Below, one piece after another: positions 60,390 through 64,000 of a stretch of 64,000 nucleotides of DNA. The position numbers and the translations under genes are program-made. Below the pieces are notes generated by a model. It saw nothing but the letters and a program-made list of their open reading frames with translations. It was not told the DNA's origin and made no database searches. Positions within the stretch are counted from its first letter, which is position 1, and every line of letters starts with the position of its first letter. This DNA comes from Cornus controversa (lineage: Eukaryota > Streptophyta > Magnoliopsida > Cornales > Cornaceae). The stretch is taken from positions 45,772,755 through 45,836,754 of the forward strand of contig CM048853.1 of the NCBI GenBank assembly GCA_026545225.1, given 5' to 3'.

Positions 60390-60863
60390 GGCTATGTTTG
60401 GTAGAGTGGAAAAGAAAAGAAAAGAAAGGATAATATTATTAAGGAGAGAAAAAAAAAAATAAGGATAGTGTTAAATTTTTATTTTATTTGGTTGATTAGT
60501 AAAAAAAAAAAAAAAGAAAGGATAGATAACATGTTTGGAAAAGAAAGGAAATGAAATAATTTAAAAAATTTATCATTATACCCTTTTATATTTAAAAGAA
60601 CAAATTTTAGTTTTTATCAAAATAAGGACAAAGTTGGTATTAATAAAGTTTTATTAAAAAATGTAGTCTTTCTTTCCCTTTCCTTCCATTTCTTCTCATT
60701 TTTGGAAGGATAACAAAAGCTATTATTCACTCTTAATTTATCCCTCCAAATCCTTTCATTTTCTTTCCATTCCTTTAAAAATTTCATACCAAACACACAA
60801 AATCATAACCCTTCAAATCCTTTCTTTTCTTTTTCTTCTATTTCTTTCCTACCAAACTGAGCC
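60390..60863. mobile_element. PIF/Harbinger-type MITE with TTA target duplication
   Basis: Left GGCTATGTTTGGTAGAGTGG and right TCCTACCAAACTGAGCC are inverted ends. TTA flanks both sides (60387-60389 and 60864-60866), the target preferred by PIF/Harbinger elements. The arms are purine-rich on the left and pyrimidine-rich on the right, as expected for a folded MITE. Confidence 0.75.
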
Positions 60864-60866
60864 TTA

Positions 60867-61773
60867 GTATTATGTGCCATGTTTGCGCAGAAGATTATCT
60901 TTCTAAACTACATCATTCAAACATGCCGACAAAAATAGAATATCAATCTCGATAGCATGAACATTAATTCAAAAATAACTTGTCTATATTCGTGCTCTCT
61001 AACATATATTTAACACGGAGGATAACAAATTTTTATTCAGCTCTCTCTTTTGATCAAGTATTTAGTACTATGTGCCATAAAAATGTATCACTCAATAAAA
61101 ATAATTTTACTTAGCATATAAAAATTGCTCTCAATAAAATTAAAATTATGTATTTTCATTAACAAAACATATCAACAACGTGGTATATTTAACTCACCGA
61201 AATATCTGCGCATCTTTTAAACTATATAATGATCAATATGCTGACAAGAATAATATGATAATGAATAGTATGAAAATCTAGGAAGTAGAACATTTGTTTA
61301 AAAATGACGTGTAAGATGGCTATTACTTATTTGACTCTCTCTTTTGATACTTTATGGATACTCTCTATTGACTTTCTCTTTTGATATTTTATCTTCGAAT
61401 AGAGTATCAGCGCTCAATTTTTAATAATATCAATCTTTTATGAGTTATATTTGTATTGTGTGGATACAAGGGTTCGGTTCCAAACTTGCTCAATTAAAGA
61501 TTCAACAAAAAAGCAAGAGGCGAGAATGGAAGACCTTTCTCATGGGAAATCACGTGATTCTGTGTGATCAGTGAATATGTGGAAATAAATACATATAAAC
61601 TAGAGAATAATTAAGGAGGAGATTCGTGATCATGTGCCTTTTGAAAATGATATATATTCTTGAATGGCAATAAAAGTATAAATTTAAAACAAATGTCAAA
61701 GGGCATAAATTAATATGCATTCGTGGCCATTTGTTTGCAAGTTTGAGGTGAGGCATCTTTTGAAAGAAGAGCT
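60867..61773. other. AT-rich intergenic DNA
   Basis: No gene recognised. Text near 61120-61200 matches the MITE family at 54851-55197. Confidence 0.45.
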
Positions 61774-62050
61774 GTAACATAAGTCATACGGAGTGTGAGA
61801 GCGTACGAAAATAACAAATTTTATATCATATACAGAAAGTGACGAAACATAATATAAGTATGAGCATAGCAAAAGAACAACACTCGTTTAAAAAAATTAT
61901 ATGACTTAGAAGTTGTAACATAAGTTATACGGAGTGTGAGAGCGTGTGAAAATAACAAATTTTATATCATATACAGAAAGTGACAAAACATAATATAAGT
62001 ATGAGCATAGCAAAAGAACAACACTATATGACTTATAAGTTGTAACCATA
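61774..62050 (+). repeat. Tandem pair of a MITE-like unit, period 141 bp
   Basis: Two units starting at 61774 and 61915 are almost identical: GTAACATAAGT.ATACGGAGTG, then AATAACAAATTTTATATCAT, then GAACAACACT, ending with an inverted TATATGACTTA.AAGTTGTAAC. The same family occurs, interrupted, at 53262-53945. Confidence 0.8.
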
Positions 62051-63508
62051 GTCTCTCATTTTATTTGAATTAGTGATTTAACTTGACAAAATATGTCAAA
62101 CATTGTTTCATGTGATTGATGAAACATAATACAAAAAAGATGGATTGTGGTAGAAGTTAAAGCCTCCATTCTTGTTTATGTGGCTGTCTTTCAAAGCCTA
62201 CAAATAATTGGGACTGCTAATTGAAAAAAGACAAAATACATTAAAGTTATTCCTACTTTTCATTCTTTCTCTTTCTCTCTCTCTCTCTCTCACACACGGG
62301 GGAGAGAGAAGATTTTCTTCTATTGATTTTTTAATATTTGTTATTTCATTTTGAATTCTAGTGGATTTTAAATGTTCTTCTATTTTTTATGTTTTAATTC
62401 TTCTTGGAATGATTCTGTGTTTTTGTTTTCCGATATTTGATTGGTCACTGATTCCTTGAAAATAGATAATTATCATATTTATATTTTAAAAAGTTTTTAA
62501 AGTTATGATAAGTTGAATTTTTCTTGTATTGCCATGTGTCATTTCTTTTGTATCTATGACTTCAAAGCCACCACATCACTATTTTAAAAAAATAACCCAA
62601 AACTATGTAATTTTGAAGGCAAATTCATCTCATATCAAACTCGGATAACTGAGTTTCTATCTCTTAAGGCCTATTTTTCTCTCCATTATTCTTATTTGTC
62701 GTAATCTTTATTTCCCAGTAAACTCTAACTTACTCTTAGTACAAAGCTTAAATTCCAAAAGCATTATTTTCCTTTGACAAAGCATATATTGATCTAAAAA
62801 AGCCTAGATTGATTTAGAGAAAGAGATCGGATGAAAAAAATAAACAAAAGAGTGAACTCCAAACATAAACAAGCATTGTTTTTCTTTGGTATATATATTT
62901 TTATTTTTGTGATAGTTAGTGTTTAGTGATGGTGGACGATGAAGGGAGAGAAAAGGTGTAATATGGTGGCGATGGCATCGAAAAGAAGTGGTTTGTGATA
63001 AAGTAGATGATTGATACTTTTATATACGTTGGGACACTCAATTTACTAAATTTGGTAAGTTTTGAATTTTTATCTATAAGTTGTTGTTGATTCACAAAAT
63101 ATCAAACGTGTCAATACAATATAAACTCAACTTACGATAATACAGAGAACTTTTAACTTAGAGAATTATTGTTTTACAATTATAGGCCTGTTTAAGTCTT
63201 TGACTAATAAAAAGAAGGTTTAAAAGTATTGTCTTCTAACAAAAAACTTGAATTGATTTTTCTGTTTTGATGTGAGAATTTCTTCATAGCAATCTTTACC
63301 CGAAAGAAAGTTCGAAAAAAAGCTTGCACATTTTCTCCTTTTCTAACACCAAAAAATATTTTGGCATTTTGCCAACATTACAGGTTGAGAGAGAGAGAAT
63401 TTTTTTCTACTTCATTTTACTTCTCACTATTGCAAAAGTAATTCCAAGTAATCTAGCAATATTGCTTTGGACATGATGTTTCTCTCATGTAATGAAATAG
63501 AATCTAGG
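62051..63508. other. AT-rich intergenic DNA
   Basis: A (CT)n run is at about 62271-62292. No gene, RNA gene or complete element recognised. Confidence 0.45.
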
Positions 63509-64000
63509 GTAAATTACACCGACACCCTTTGACTCCTTTGAGGTTTGCTTTAATGACTCATAGATATAACTTATCATTTCTCCGGTTTCATAACTTGGTC
63601 CGGGTTTAGGTTGGGTATCGGGCTTGTGACTTAACAACTTGAGTCCGACCTGGAATAGATTTGGATACTGAAATCCCAACCCGAGCCTAGACTCAATATT
63701 TACTGCCCAAGCCTAATAATTTTTGGGTTGGGTTCGGGTTTGGTTGAGTTGGACTTGCCCGAGTTGTAACCCTACCTTTGAGGTTTGCCTTAATTACACG
63801 TATATATAATTTGTCATGCGTGCTGCTAATTATCCCTTGAGGTTTGCTCCGTATTTTACTACCAACTCATCTTGCCAAAATTACATTATGTCAGTGCATT
63901 TTTTATGATAAAATGACTTGATTACCTTTTAAATTCTGAAATGACTCTTTTGAATATTGAATTTACCAATTTAACCCTTTGTAATGGACCAAAATAACCC
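63509..64000. mobile_element. Left end of a further MULE-like element, with nested insertion, cut by the window edge
   Basis: It starts with TAGGGTAAATTACACCGACA and CCTTTGAGGTTTGC, the same style as the terminal repeat of the Pack-MULE at 24143. The phrase TTTGAGGTTTGCYTTAAT occurs at about 63537 and again at 63776. Between them, a GGGTTCGGGTTTGG/CCAACCCGAGCC-rich block (about 63595-63770) looks like an inserted MITE. The right end is outside the window. Confidence 0.45.

Noticed and set aside
1-64000. CRISPR array, operon or prokaryotic defence-type system
   Set aside because: All repeats have transposon or microsatellite explanations and the genes are intron-containing plant genes; nothing prokaryotic is present.

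Overview
This window is plant nuclear DNA, almost certainly from a eudicot. It is AT-rich, its genes have GT-AG introns, and much of it is transposon-derived: Sirevirus-like and other Ty1/copia LTR elements, MULEs, hAT and Harbinger MITEs, and tRNA-derived SINEs. Protein sequences match families best known from Arabidopsis. No bacterial, organellar or viral gene organisation is visible. I cannot name the species.

Layout. 0-8.6 kb: an old, decayed Sirevirus-like copia element on the minus strand, with one LTR, multiple polypurine tracts and reverse transcriptase remnants. 8.6-13.3 kb: non-coding, with a short MULE carrying a perfect 9-bp target duplication and two tandem-repeat tracts. 13.4-23.4 kb: two intact genes in convergent orientation. 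One is a folate-receptor-domain membrane protein (+). The other is a TOPP8-like type-1 protein phosphatase catalytic subunit (-). As I recall it, this pair is adjacent in Arabidopsis too (AT5G27830/AT5G27840), which suggests conserved microsynteny. 23.7-31.1 kb: transposon territory. It includes a Pack-MULE that captured part of a class I TCP transcription factor gene and was later hit by a hAT MITE. 31.1-31.7 kb: an intact single-exon DUF538 secreted protein gene (-). 33.9-59.2 kb: two tandem SWEET16/17-type sugar transporter genes (-). The left copy is a pseudogene: it has an in-frame stop in exon 2, a broken last acceptor, and a 6.4-kb young copia-like LTR element in its last intron. The right copy is complete (six exons, 280 aa). 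The interval between them is packed with MULEs and nested MITEs. 59.2-64 kb: no gene recognised; it holds several TIR elements and the left end of another MULE-like element.

Four host genes are therefore intact (folate-receptor-like, PP1, DUF538, SWEET). Two are broken (SWEET pseudogene, captured TCP fragment). They do not form a pathway. The clearest functional theme is local duplication of a probable tonoplast sugar transporter followed by decay of one copy. Most open reading frames of 60-100 codons here are chance ORFs in AT-rich or repetitive DNA and are not annotated. Exon borders come from reading splice sites and family alignment by eye. Transposon borders come from terminal repeats and target-site duplications read directly.
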